From NCBI RefSeq assembly GCF_027744825.2, contig NC_071334.1:63276937-63340936 (forward strand): a stretch of 64,000 nt of DNA, in the 5' to 3' direction. The translations under genes were made by a program, and so were the position numbers. Position 1 is the stretch's first letter. Every line of letters starts with the position of its first letter. Of this stretch, positions 34,315 through 46,279 are shown piece after piece. This DNA is from Synchiropus splendidus (lineage: Eukaryota > Chordata > Actinopteri > Syngnathiformes > Callionymidae). A model generated the notes under the pieces. The model ran no database searches. It had not been told where the DNA came from and worked only from the letters and a program-made list of their open reading frames with translations.

Positions 34315-37300
34315 TCACAGCATCCCGTCCAGGTTTTTCTCTGCATTGTCCTTGTCGCTGGGGGTGTCGGGAGGACTGTACTGGTTGTGGTAGTCTCGCA
34401 GGATGGTGACCACGTCATGATGGCCGAAGTGAACCGCCTCATCCATTGGTGTGTTTCCCCACCTGAGGGCGACACGTCCGTCACCATCGTGGCCACTCGG
34501 GGACAGACACACCGAGTCCTTACCTGTCTTTGGGAACTGGATTGACTTTACAGGCCTCCAGGAGGAAGCGGACCACCTCAGCATGACCTGCAAAACACAC
34601 ACGTGTAAACACCAGCCGGAGAGACACTCAGTCTGCTGAGCTCACCTTCGGCTGCGGCGACGTGCAGTGCGGTTCTGGAGTCATAATCTCGCTGCTCCAT
34701 GTCCATGGATGACAGAGCAAACCTGCACGACCACGCAGGTCAGCTGCGAACGCATTTCACAGAACATCAACTCACCTCCTCAGCGCGGAGACGTCGCCGG
34801 TGTAGGCTGCAAACAGCAAGTTGATCACCGACTTGACCTGCCAAGCACCAGCTCATCGTCAGACAGTTGGACGGGTCACAGTCACTCACCGTTCGTTTTT
34901 CACCAAAACAAAGGACTGAAGGACGTCTAATGCACCAATATTCAATAGTGATCTTAGTAGTAAGAGAGACTAGAGCGTCACATATATTTATTATTATTTA
35001 TGTTAGGTGTATTTTTGCCACATTGATCACCCCTTTCTGGAGACATTTTCAAACAAATACATTTTCTGAATTTTGTTTCTGCAAATGTCCAAAATAGCCG
35101 AGTGTCAGTAGCTAATACTTTCACATATTGAAAGGGATTTTCTACAGGACAGTTGCGCTTTGGCCGAGGTTCCTTTGGTGGTTATGAGCCCTGGGATTTT
35201 TTTCAATTATCCAAGTGTTCCGTGTCTAAAAAAGGTTAAAACACATTGGTTTGCAGAATACTACAATTTGAATGTTGTCTGAATAACACTTTCGACGGGC
35301 ATAAAAGAGAAAAGGCTGCACCATTATGATAACTAACATTTTGTCTGATGTCATGGCAAGGCTCATATTTTTGCCCACCATTATCACGAGGACAAATCGT
35401 GACAGCCTCACATTGGACCAGAGCTGAGCTGTGTCCGTGTTCACTCAGCTCCCGCGACAGTGGCCGGCTACATCGTCTCCACCACCACAAGTCATGACCA
35501 AACAATGCCATCGGCGCTGAATGCTTGGAGTCACACATTTCAGTGCTGTGTCTGTGGGGTCAAGACTCACCCGCTGGTCTCCTCCCTCTCTGCGAGGATC
35601 GTGCTTCTTTGCAAAGTGTCTCAGGTTATCGTAATTATGGAAGTTGAACTGGGAAACCAGGTCCTGGAAGATACAGTCCAAATCAGGTTTTCTGAACATC
35701 TGGCATGTTTGCCACATGACGACTTTGGATGTTGTGACTTGAAGGTACTTAAAACTGAGCCATTGTGTCCTTCGATCCCCAAAGTCATCTTAAAGTCAAA
35801 GTGTGCAGGAGAGAGTTTCACTGCTGGTGGAAGCTTGTTACCGTGCAGAACTGGATGCCCCTCACGCTGTTCCCCAGTTTATCCAGAGGAGGAGACCAGC
35901 ACATGACGCCCATCACATTGGGGACCACCAGCAGGATGCCACCAGCCACGCCGGATTTGGCAGGAAGTCCCACCTGTGATGAAGAGAGCGGGTCAGCACA
36001 GGCGCGTGCAGGTGAAGCGGAATCTCTCAGGCACTGACGTGGAAGGCGAACTGTCCGGAGAAGTCGTACATGCCGCAGGAATGCATCAGACTCAGCGTGT
36101 TCCGCACAGCCTCGGGGCTCAGCACGCGCTCGCCCGTGATAGGACAAAAGCCGCCATTGGCCAGAGTGGCAGCCATGACGCTGGCGCTCTCGCAGGTCAC
36201 TTCGATGGAACACAGCTGAAACATATCCGGTGGTTAACCCTTCGGACCCCTGAGCTGCTAGTTTCACAGTGAAGCTACCTGGAAGTAAAAGTCCAAGATG
36301 GACGTCATGTCGGTCCCTTCTGGAAAACACTGCAGGACAAAATAATTGTTAGGGACACTCAGTCACTCACAGAGGGGGTCACAATTCGGCAACCTTTGAC
36401 CTCACCTTCTTCTCCTTCAGATAGTAGCCAATGGCAAAGTTTCTGTCGCCAGACTCGCGCTCCGACTGGAACCTAGGAGAAGCAGAAATGATTTGATGAT
36501 GCAGTGTTGCTGTAGCTTTTAATCGAGACAAGGTCGTGTGACCTCTGCACAGAAGCCAGAGAAGGACTTACGTGGCGTTACTGAAGCCAACGTACTCGTT
36601 TCCTGCCAGTTTGTTCATAAAATTCATGACCTGAAGCAGAAGAGGAGGGTGAGTATCCCGTAGCTTGGAATGCTGCTGACGCTCCTTAACCCCGACTTCC
36701 ACCGGGTACTAATGCAACTGCAGCGTAGTTTTTCATTAACAAAGAATTGTTTTCAATCCGTCAATTTCCAATGGTAACAGAGCTGCGCTAGTGCACTGCT
36801 TCAAATCAGTGTGGAGTGGAACGTACAGGCATCAACCTGTGAAAAATTTCCAAATAAAACACAAAGTTTTCCACAAATTTTACTGTGAGAGCAAAAGAGA
36901 AACCACAGAAACACGCTGTATGAAACCCAAAACAACGCGAGGAATAAAGCACATCCGAGTGTGGATGACTGTAGTTCATGATGGTAGTTTAAATTGTACT
37001 TCCAGCACAAGAGACTCTCAACACATTTATGAGCCGCTCTGTCTCTGCTGCGACAGGAAAACAGAGCCAGATGAAGCAGCTCGAGGAGATTTGGAAGGAT
37101 TTTAAGTTTATGATCGTAGCTTAAAGTGCACGTTTTATTCAAGAAAACATTTTGTGTATGTGATATGTGTAGTTGCAGAGATCAGAATCGATCGTTCAAT
37201 GAAGCACTTCTTCTGTTGCGGACATCCATCCATTCATTCATTCACTCAAGTGTTTGACAAATAGTGAACCACGATGGTATGGTGAGCCCAAATATAGGTG

Positions 37301-38453
37301 GGCTATAAGTATCCGGCGACTGACTGAGTGGAGTGCCACTCCGCGGCGCACTGCTTGTGGTGGAAATGGAAAACTACGCTGCAGTTGCAGCTCCCGGTGG
37401 AAATTCGGGGTGAGATACTCACATAGTCGAACTTCTCTGCATTGCTGGCTCCTTGCTGCAACAACAACACCACAGTTTAGTGGGAATGAAACTCACAGCC
37501 TTCACATCAACGCAGGAGCAGCAGGGTGGGTTTGAAGAGTTGCTGATGGGAATGGAAGCTCAAACACACCGTTCGTCTCCCGCCCACAAATATTATTGAC
37601 AACCATTTCAACACAGCAATGATCTTGTTACTGTGGAGGTGAACCAGTCCAGTGATCATTTAATGTGACAACTCCACAGCAACACAAGGATCCATTACCA
37701 AAGCCATCCAGCTGCTGATGCGATATATAAACACCCTAATGAGGAGACAACGCAAGATGAGGAAGAGGAGGACGAAGAGCGGTTGGAGAGCATAGAGTCA
37801 CCTTGATGAGGGAGGTACAGACGATGGCGCCGGCGTTCACCATGGGGTTGTGCGGTTTATCTGAGGCAGGCCAACACACACACACACACACACGGGTCAG
37901 ACGTGCTGCTGCAGCAGCTGGAACGTGGAGTGCGTCTGTGAGTCCTCACCGTCCTCGTTCAAGAAGAGCTTGTTAAATCGCAGCCCGCTGGGCTCCTTGC
38001 CGATGAATCGGTGGACATACTCGGTCCCGTGGTCATGAACGGCGATGGCATACTTGAGCGGCTTCACGCACGATTGCAGACAGAAAGGAACTTTGGTGTC
38101 GCCCATGGTGTGCCTGCCGGAAAGTTTGAAAAGTGAGCTGCCAATTCAGCAGCTGAAGACCCGCAGTGATGAAGGAGTACCTCTGGCCATCCACAGTGCA
38201 CAAGGCCACGGCCCAGAGATCCGGGCTGAAGCGAGCCAGCTGAGGAATGTAGTCGGCCACCTGCGCGGCCACAAGACAGGTCACCCAGGTCTTAGGAAAT
38301 TTCCCAGCACGCTTCACTCACCTGACCCCCAGAGAGGTTTTTAGCGTTCTCGTACAGCTCGTCTACATGTCGGCAGAAGGGCTGGAAGTCGGGGATGACA
38401 AACTTCTTTCTGAAGGCCTGAGTCAGCAGGACGATGTTGCTCTGGACGCACCT

Positions 38454-38512
<59 letters not shown>

Positions 38513-41500
38513 ATTCAATTCAGCAGCTAAACCATGAAGAGGCTTGTGATGAGTGTAGAGCTGAAAGTGCTCCTCACTTATCTGAACAAACCTTCAAAAA
38601 CACACGTCTCTCACTCCAGACAACTCCATATCCGTCCTTCAATTCCAGTTATTCATAAAGACAGGAATTATTTCAAACAATTCAAAAACCTCTTCACTTA
38701 CTTGTGTTCCCTAGTCTGGTTTCACAGAGATTTCCACGAACACAATAAACACCTCAATCCAATCTCAACTGTCAGCATTTAGTAGCACTGTTATAAACAC
38801 TCCTTTCATCGTGAGAGTCAGTGTGTGAGGAGCCAGGCCGGGCATCTGCCGTCACAGCTCATGCCTCTAAATCGGGTGGAAGCTATCCTGTGCTCCAGCT
38901 ACCGTGTCTCTAAAAATACCCAGAGGAGGATGCAATGATGGATCACAGCCAGGAGGGGCGGCGCTGCCGCAGCTCCTGGTTAGATCGCATATGTCCTTGC
39001 TGTCTCCCAGACCTGTCTCCGCAGGGAGTCCAGTCATATTTAATCTACTCTGCCTCCCCTCGGCTCTTCCAGCCCAGTGTGTCCTTGGGTGTGAACACAC
39101 AATGTTTCACATCAAATTTCTCAATTAACAAACAACACTGAGGTTGAGAATGAAATTGAGAGGCTGCAGCAAGAAGCAGCAAACCAAAAAGCAGTGATAG
39201 CACTTGTGTTACTTGTACTACATGGCACGAGCTAGGATTGATCCTAGTTTGTAGCTGGACTTTTCTAAGACATGTAGAAGTAGCTGCATAAGTAACCTAA
39301 ATGGTCTCGAAATAAAGGCGCTATGAAGTTCATTTGAACGATCATAAATCAAACATGAATATTTTGGCCATTGTGTAGGACTTAATCCAACATACTGTAA
39401 AGCAGCTCAATTGTCTCACACTCAAAATAATACCATGTTTTTCTCCCTTCTAAATTGTCGGCCAAAATGATAAAATGAAAATGTCCAACGTCCAAATGTA
39501 TGGTGAAATGCATGAGTCTACTAACTTTTTGAAGAGGTGATGGTCAAGAGCTCCGTCCGACGTGGTCTTTAAAGTGACCTTCAGCATCTCCATACATTCT
39601 TTCAAGCGGGGGTCTCCGGTGCGAAGTCCTGTGGCTTTAAGGGCCTGCAGGCAGACAAGTGTGACATTTTCATTAAGGGCCTGTATGATATGAAATCACC
39701 ACACAGAGGGACAATGAAGGACAACAATACGATTCTAGTCATGAAATCCCTCACTGTAGTGAACTTGTGAGCCGGGATCTTCTCCTGTCCCTCTGCGATG
39801 GTGTAGAAGAGCAGGTCCTCCAGGCTGGGCAGGATACCCGCCTTTCTTCTCCTGCAGGTGGGTAGAGATAAAGAGCAGAAAGGTCAACAAGGCCATAGAA
39901 GATCGGAGGCTGAGGATCATACACGTGGTCGTCCTGTCCATCCGCATCACAGACATTGCTAAAAGGTCCATAAACAATTGACAAAGGACAGTGTCAGTTG
40001 GCATAGACCTGAACACCAGCCAGGAACACTGGAGAACTCAACTCAGGAGAAGGAGGCAGAGGTGTTAGCGCTTCTCTCTCCTCAATTCTTCAGTGTTTGG
40101 ATCAGATTTCAGCAGGAGAATGCAAACACCTGCCGACTCAGGTCATTTAGAATTAAAATCTAGACAGCTGCCACGTGCAATAGCGCTTTCATCCTGCAGA
40201 GATTATTTAATAATCTCGAGTGGTCTGGCTAGTGTTCTGGGTTGACTGAGGTTAGTAGTGTTTCAGTAGGCGGCGCCCCCCACTGGCTCGCTAACATTCA
40301 TACAAACACCAGATTAGATTTAGGCAAAGCTCCGGAAGCTGACAGGAGTCCTGCCGTGCATCGAGGGTAGCAGCTGCGTGCTAGGAGAGGTAAAGCTTTA
40401 GACGGTGGAGGGCGGTCTCTCAGGCGACTGGACACAGAAGGGCACAGATTTTAGGGTGCACAGCCTCCAAAGTGACCATTCAGATTCAGAGTATGTAATA
40501 CATTATATTTAATACACATGTAGTGTTCAGGGTTTGATCATTTTTGCAACTGTACCACAAAATACTATGGATTTTGTATCTGTATGCTTTAGGTCTAGGG
40601 CAGAAAACCAGACTAGACACATTAATCTTTAAAAACAGAGTCTATATTCAGGTTAATATTTAATGGGGCACTGAAGCTGGAGCAGCTGATGTTCATGGTT
40701 GACCACGAGGGTATAATGGATTGGGGGAGGATTATAACTGCAAATGCATTTCTTTCAGGAATTTCACAGACAACAGGACGCCGCACACCGGAGTAATAAC
40801 TAGAGTTTAGATTGGACAAATCACACAACAGATATTTCACCTGGATTTTATCTGCAAATGTGTGAGTGCTGCTTCTGCTCTAGGAAGCTCACCATGTTTT
40901 ACGCAACACTGACCAGTTTGTGTTTGCATGTTTCACACGTGTGTACCTGAGGCCTGCTGACTGAACAAGCTTTCTCTTTGACCTCATTAATGCTGGTGGA
41001 AGTAATACACCCCAGAAGAGGAGTGAATCTATGTGTGTGAGTGTGTGTGTTGCTGTCTGTGTGGTGTGAGCGGATGAGTAAGTGGAGAGATGTGAGGCCT
41101 CTCACAGGAAGTGAGGTCATTGAAAGAGACGAGGGAGGGGCAGTGGCGGGCTCTACATCTACAGGGATTATAAAGCACTAAAACTAAAAATAAAATGAAA
41201 ATAGAAACATACTTACAAATGCAAATCAAGCAGATCAACGACATGGAGAGAGAGAGAGAGAAAGACAGAGAGACAGAAGAAGAGATAGAAAGAGAGAGAG
41301 GATGAGTGTGTGCAGAGGGAATACGCCATTAGTAACAAGTCTTCAGCAACATAAAGCATCACAATAACGGTCAGCAATATTGAACCACGGCATGCACTGT
41401 TTTCATGAAGAGCTTGGGTTGGACTACAGGAAGACACTATATAAAGTATGCTGCACCTCTTCACACAGACAAATAAATGGACAATAGGAGCAGAACAGTC

Positions 41501-44500
41501 ATTCATCTAAAGTTCTATGTACTTCTGGGCATTTATGAATTGTACATTCCTGCAAGACCCTTCACCTGCTGCATCACTGGCACCAATGCTTAGTAACATG
41601 AAGGACAAAAAGACAATCACAAAACAGGAGGAGTTGCAGTTCCCTCCACTAGGAACTACATCACATGTGGGGGGGAAAAGAAGCGTCAAGGTTAGAAATC
41701 TGAAAGAAAAAAATGATCAGCATGAAAACGTCGACCAACAATACACATGAAACTCACCGCAACTGAAGCCGTGTTTTAACAAGGCTGTAAGAGCCAAGAC
41801 ACGGTGCGTGTGATGACGTCCGTGAAGGTTGAGAGGTCGAAGGTGAGCTCCAACATCTGGCTGGCTCATTAATTGCAAATTAAGATCTTGTGATCACACA
41901 GTTGAAGAGACAGCACGACTCTAGAGTGCTTTCTGCTTCTGCATTGCATACAAATGTGACCTTTCTACAAAAAATAAAACAGGCAGAGACCATGACCCTG
42001 CTCTCTAAATTTCTTATAACCAAACTCAACTCCATTTTGTTTCCGTGATGTTACAATTCAATTTGCCCTTTGCAAGTAGCTAAGACAATGACCTCAGAAT
42101 AAACGTATTTTCCTTGGTTTTCAAGGTGTTAAATGCGAGTCTCCCTGAGTTTGATACCACGTTATTGTGCTAGGCTGAGTTTTATTAGCCCAGCAGCAGG
42201 AATGACTGAAGAGCATCAGATCAGATGAGTCCAGTGTGGACGCCAGGGGGACATTGCGGCCGGTGAGCTGCTGGCCAAGCAGACCTCACCAGCTGGACTG
42301 CCGAGAAGCAGCCCGCCACAAATCAATCCGTCAGTGACTCACTCACATGCTGCTGGAGGGACAAGTGGCGGGCTGCACGCCAGCATGCCGGCTTTAGTGG
42401 AATACTCACAGAGGAACAAGCACGTGGGTGGATAATCTGACAAACATTTTTAACCCCTCATTAGCCAGGGACGTGCCAGAGGCGCTCATAGCCCGATGGA
42501 AAAAAAAAAAAAACATTTGTTGAGAATTCTCAGCGCACAAATTCTTTACACCGGTCAGTTCAACACCATGTCCATGAACTCTGGTTTTTCATTTCTTTCA
42601 TTGTTTATCTTCTACTTTCAACTGGAATTTTGATGTCACAACTTTTATTTAGCCTCCTGCTCCTTCTGGCATTTGGGTTCTTGGCATGTAAGCGATACTG
42701 CTCTTGAGGTTCATTTGAGTTCATCTCAGCTCTTTCGGGCCAGATCCTAGTGGTAGTGGAGATATTGTCTCGCCTCAGAGAATGAAGAGAACTACTATTG
42801 AAGAACTACACAACACCGAGATACCAAGATGGAAGCAGAACTCTTCATTTCAAAACAAATGTACCAACAAGTCACCAGGCTCAACTACAAGAACAGATAG
42901 AAGCAGGTCAAACTGGCTGCCTGGGGCCATGACTGAGAATGGAAAAACAGTTTAGGTTTAACATTTGAGGTGCTCAAGATCACACCTGGTTGCACCAAAC
43001 AGCAGCTTATGTAAAAATATAAACATCACAAACACGGGATTCACTGGAAAATATTCAGCTACCTGAGTTTGAGCTCTGTGTAATCCATAGGAAAATTATT
43101 TGAGTTACAAAGTAAGTGACTAAAAAGATTGGGGGTTGAGCGCAGTTGTACGGTGATTCTGAGGCACCAGACACAAAATTATCCAGTGCAATGTCTTCAC
43201 TGTTTCCTTTCTACAGTACAAACAAAAGTTTTGTTGTGGCTTGTACATTATCACTTTATAAACAGAGACATTTTGTTCTCCCTCTTTTTGTCTGTTTTTT
43301 TAAATCACAACAATCCCGCTCCCATTGTAGAATATTGGCTGTCTGGGAACAACCCAGAGGCTAAATCCCTTCAGTGTTTCTCATATTGATCTCATTCAAC
43401 CATAGGTATTTAGTTTAGAAATCAAACACTAGGATTTTTCCTTTGTTAGAGATTATTTTACCTGAAGTTTATATACAGACTAGAAGTATTGTCAGAGCAG
43501 AATTAATCCACCTAACAATCTTTCTGAACAACAACAAACATAACAAAGATATGATATTGTTATTATTACTTCCACACGTAAGTTATTTGTTAGAAAGTTC
43601 ATCTGAATCCAGAAAAGCACGGTTAGAGCACAAACTGTGTTTTCCAGTCTAGAACTTGAGCATTGGTTTCCCTGGAATCGACTTCCAGGGAAACCAGAGG
43701 TCGAAGAGACAACATGCCCTGGATTAGCAAATTGTCCATGAACTCAAACAAGTGGGATGTTGCAGGTGGTCCCATCCACCGTCGTGTGGCAAGTTACAAC
43801 ACTTATTGCCCTGAGCTGTTGTGTATACAGACACATCTTTATATACCGTGGAGTGATATTGTCAAGGTGACATATAAAGGGGAAAAAAACACCTCGATCG
43901 ATTTGAGATTTGAGCTGGCTAACAACACTGCAAATGAAAAACAGTCATCTATTTCAAATGAACCCATACACGAGTGTGTTTTCATGGTGTAATGTAACAC
44001 GTAACTTTCAGTCTCTATGGTGACGGTGCTCCCATCAGCATCGCATCTGACCTTCATTAGACATTGAGCGTGCGACGGATGCAGCTCAAACGGTCCCGGA
44101 CACAGTACCTGACAACAATCTGCCTCTCGGTTTGCAAGGTTGTGACCTCCATCACTAAAAGCTGCTCAGCGGCGCAACCGAGCCTTGGTTTTCTCAGGCG
44201 TCGTGACAAATGTCATGATCGCGAAACCTCAAAAATTCAAACGCACTCCAATCTGCAGAGTTGCTGCTTGGGATATCAGATAAAAACACGATAATATAAT
44301 ACAATATAGCGTGACATAAAACAGTACAATGGCTCAGCATCATGGATCTGGTGTTGATACACAACCCTCGGTGTTTCTGATGATGCTAGCAGCTAATTCG
44401 AGGACGGATTTACTCACTTCTCCGCCGTGGAGTCTTTAGCGCCTTCATTCGTGCAAAAGTTCCTCACCAACGCAGTCCTGGCAAAGTGCTGCGTGGAGCC

Positions 44501-44641
44501 GCAGCCGGCGGGAGAGCCACATCTGCCCGGGAAACGGTGCCAGAGCGCGGCGGCAGGTGCCGTCGGGCTAGCGCCGGCAGCGAGCCTCAGTGGGGTCTGG
44601 AAGATCTCCTTCAGCGCCGCCGTTGAGCGATAATGTAACAT
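34315..44641 (-). CDS. gls: Kidney-type glutaminase (GLS), mitochondrial, 611 aa, 18 exons
   Basis: Exons in reading order: 44641-44418, 39851-39755, 39644-39526, 38451-38322, 38260-38181, 38113-37950, 37860-37802, 37455-37423, 36630-36572, 36472-36406, 36329-36279, 36215-36039, 35973-35842, 35663-35571, 34837-34776, 34722-34646, 34587-34524, 34462-34315. The total is 612 codons with the stop. It converts glutamine to glutamate and ammonia in mitochondria. The basic N-terminus ([20 protein letters not shown]) suits an import presequence. The glutaminase domain has the catalytic S-x-x-K pair (Ser231, Lys234 in [10 protein letters not shown]) and the block [13 protein letters not shown]. The C-terminus has ankyrin-type repeats ([27 protein letters not shown]) and ends KNLDGML, as in the KGA isoform. 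The N-terminal part is about 60 residues shorter than in human. No GAC-type alternative last exon is recognised. The gene is intact. Confidence 0.95.
34990..35249. mobile_element. Truncated copy of the CAGTG-ended hAT-like family in gls intron
   Basis: The phrases tttctgcaaatg, gagtgtcagtagcta, gattttctacaggac and gttaaaacacattg match the right part of the element at 31026-31918. The left half is missing and no target duplication is visible. It occupies much of the short intron between the exons ending in GGDQR and starting with VKSVINLL. Confidence 0.65.
37872..37892. repeat. (CA)n microsatellite in gls intron
   Basis: About ten CA units start just 12 bases upstream of the gls exon that carries [10 protein letters not shown], in transcript terms close to its acceptor. 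Confidence 0.85.
38455..38509. repeat. (AC)n microsatellite beside a gls splice acceptor
   Basis: About 27 AC units start four bases from the boundary of the gls exon at 38322-38451. On the transcript this is a (GT)n run in place of the usual polypyrimidine tract, ending in gtgtcag before the exon. Confidence 0.95.
43664..43696. repeat. Perfect 14-bp inverted repeat in gls intron 1
   Basis: The arms tggtttccctggaa and ttccagggaaacca are exact reverse complements separated by tcgac. The structure lies at the start of a 110-codon open frame with no recognisable protein content. Confidence 0.9.
43972..44055. repeat. Short dispersed repeat, copy 1 (pairs with 45717-45800)
   Basis: About 84 bases running from gagtgtgttttcatggtgta to gctcccatcagcatcgcatc recur at 45717-45800 with a few changes, in the same orientation. 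The second copy is joined to a LINE fragment, so this may be part of the same family. Confidence 0.8.
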
Positions 44642-45670
44642 TTCAACCCCGTTAAGAGAGACGGAGTGGCGGCAGCCAAGTAGGATAAAATGCGGCTGAG
44701 CAAAAGGAGGAGGCTAATCCCGGTAGAGCGTGCGTCCTGGCCGGATAACGGTTTCCTTCAGTGACTCAACAACGGGAGCCTGTGACGGATGCAACCAAGC
44801 TTCCCAGGCGCAGGCGTGCCTGCGGACTCGTCGGTTGGAGCCTGGACCACCTGCTCATTGGTCAAACGAGCTGTCCATCAACGGCATCACGCCATGGACG
44901 GACTCACGTTTGCAAAGCTGGGATCACGTGCTATCACGCTCGCCGGCAGTTTTGTGAAATGTTTAGTCATATTTTATGTTTATTTTTTATGTGTACAGTG
45001 TAATTACTCCTCGAATATACTTATTCGCAACAGCCGAGCGGTTGAATTGGATATAACACTCCACTAAAGTTCGTAAGATGAACTTTTTAGCCGACAATTT
45101 CACCATTTTCGATTTCATTCCAAGCACGTTTGACGGAACAAGAATTTTCTCAGAGCCATCGACGTCATGTCACCACGCGTTACAAGTTTTTTTTAAATAC
45201 TCAAGATCAAGGTGTGAAAGGAGGAATCATCATTCCCATCCCACATCACCATGGCAACAATCTCCCTGGCCGCCAGCGTGGCGATAGTGAGGCGCAAACA
45301 GCAGGGTCAGAGGTCAAACTTCAGCTCCTTGAAAGCCACACTTTCAGTGCTGTTGCGACATCGTGTGGCCATAAGGAGTACTAGTCACATCAGACAAGCT
45401 GGTCTCCACTGTTTTCATCGTTGCTGCGGTTGTATCGTCATAAGTTAATATAGATTTGCTACAATAATATGTAATAATATAATTATTATAAAAATAATCT
45501 TTTCCTTTACATTTTTATGTGGTTTGCCTGGATACTCAGTAGCTTCCCTACACGTAAGTAAGTAATTGTTGTAACACAATTTATGATTTTCAATTGATCT
45601 CATTCATGAAAACTGTAAGCTGGTTTGACAAATTCCTGTTTTTGTAATGTTTTAAACATGAGAGCTTCTT
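44642..45670. other. Upstream flank of gls
   Basis: The region next to the gls start is GC-rich (44420-44900), as expected for a vertebrate housekeeping promoter. No TATA box is obvious. Beyond 45000 the sequence is AT-rich with no recognised gene. Confidence 0.4.
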
Positions 45671-45672
45671 GG

Positions 45673-45713
45673 TTGACATGTCAATTGATCTGTCAGATCA
45701 ATTGACATGTCAA
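45673..45713. repeat. Perfect 20-bp inverted repeat with one-base loop
   Basis: The arms ttgacatgtcaattgatctg (45673-45692) and its exact reverse complement (45694-45713) are separated by a single t. It lies four bases before the second copy of the short dispersed repeat. Such near-loopless palindromes are unstable and therefore rare. Confidence 0.95.
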
Positions 45714-45716
45714 TCT

Positions 45717-46270
45717 GAGTGTGTTTTCATGTTGTAATGTAACAAGTAACCTTCAGTCTCTACAGTGATGGTGCTCCCATCAGCATCGCATCTGACCTCT
45801 CAAAGGCAGCAGCACATCACCCCAGTCTGCCTCCCTGTCGACTTTAGAATCGATTTTAAGATTTTACAGAAAACTTTTACAGCCCATCTTAGCCTGGCTC
45901 CCAACTACATTGTAGAACTGCTGACGTGCCAGCCAGGACTCCCAGATCCTCAGGTGGGTCTGTCCCAGTTGCCCCTAAGTCTAGATTTAAATCTAGAGAT
46001 GACGAAGCCTCTTTCTGTCAGGGCTCCTCTGGAACAGCCAGCCAGAGGAGATCCGAAACACCACGTGCACTGCCACCTTTAAATCCCAGCAAAAAACTTA
46101 CCAGGCTTGCATTTACGTAATATGCTATAGCATTTCCTTAGTTCTCGCTCACTGAGGGAGGGCCTCGCTGTCCGCCTTCATGGTCGAGCAAGTGCAAACA
46201 TTCTTCACTGCCTTGCCTGTAAATCGCTTTGTGAACAGCGTCCCGAAAAGTGCTGTGTAAATAAAGAAAG
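45717..46270 (+). mobile_element. LINE 3' fragment (reverse transcriptase C-terminal tail)
   Basis: A frame near 45800-46080 reads HITPVCLPVDFRIDFKILQK, then HLSLAPNYIVELL, then PLSVRAPLEQPA. This fits the conserved C-terminal part of many fish LINE proteins (HWLPV..RI.FKIL, LAP.Y....L, FSV.AP..W). The usual terminal tail follows: gtaaatcgctttgtgaacag, then a short gap and aagtgctgtgtaaataaag. It is 5' truncated and broken. I cannot say with confidence which LINE clade it belongs to. Confidence 0.7.
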
Positions 46271-46279
46271 GAAGAGTGA

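Larger units (their letters stand above)
39852..44417 (-). other. gls: Long first intron of gls
   Basis: No gene is recognised in it. It holds a GA-rich tract (about 41245-41302), an A-run near 42500, a perfect inverted repeat at 43664-43696 and a short dispersed repeat at 43972-44055. Long first introns commonly carry regulatory elements, but I can point to none. Confidence 0.5.

Noticed and set aside
35236..35538. Possible GAC-type terminal exon of gls
   Set aside because: The frame shows no likeness to the GAC tail and overlaps transposon-derived sequence.
43663..43992. 110-codon open frame in gls intron 1
   Set aside because: It starts inside a perfect palindrome, ends in a dispersed repeat and has no recognisable domain.
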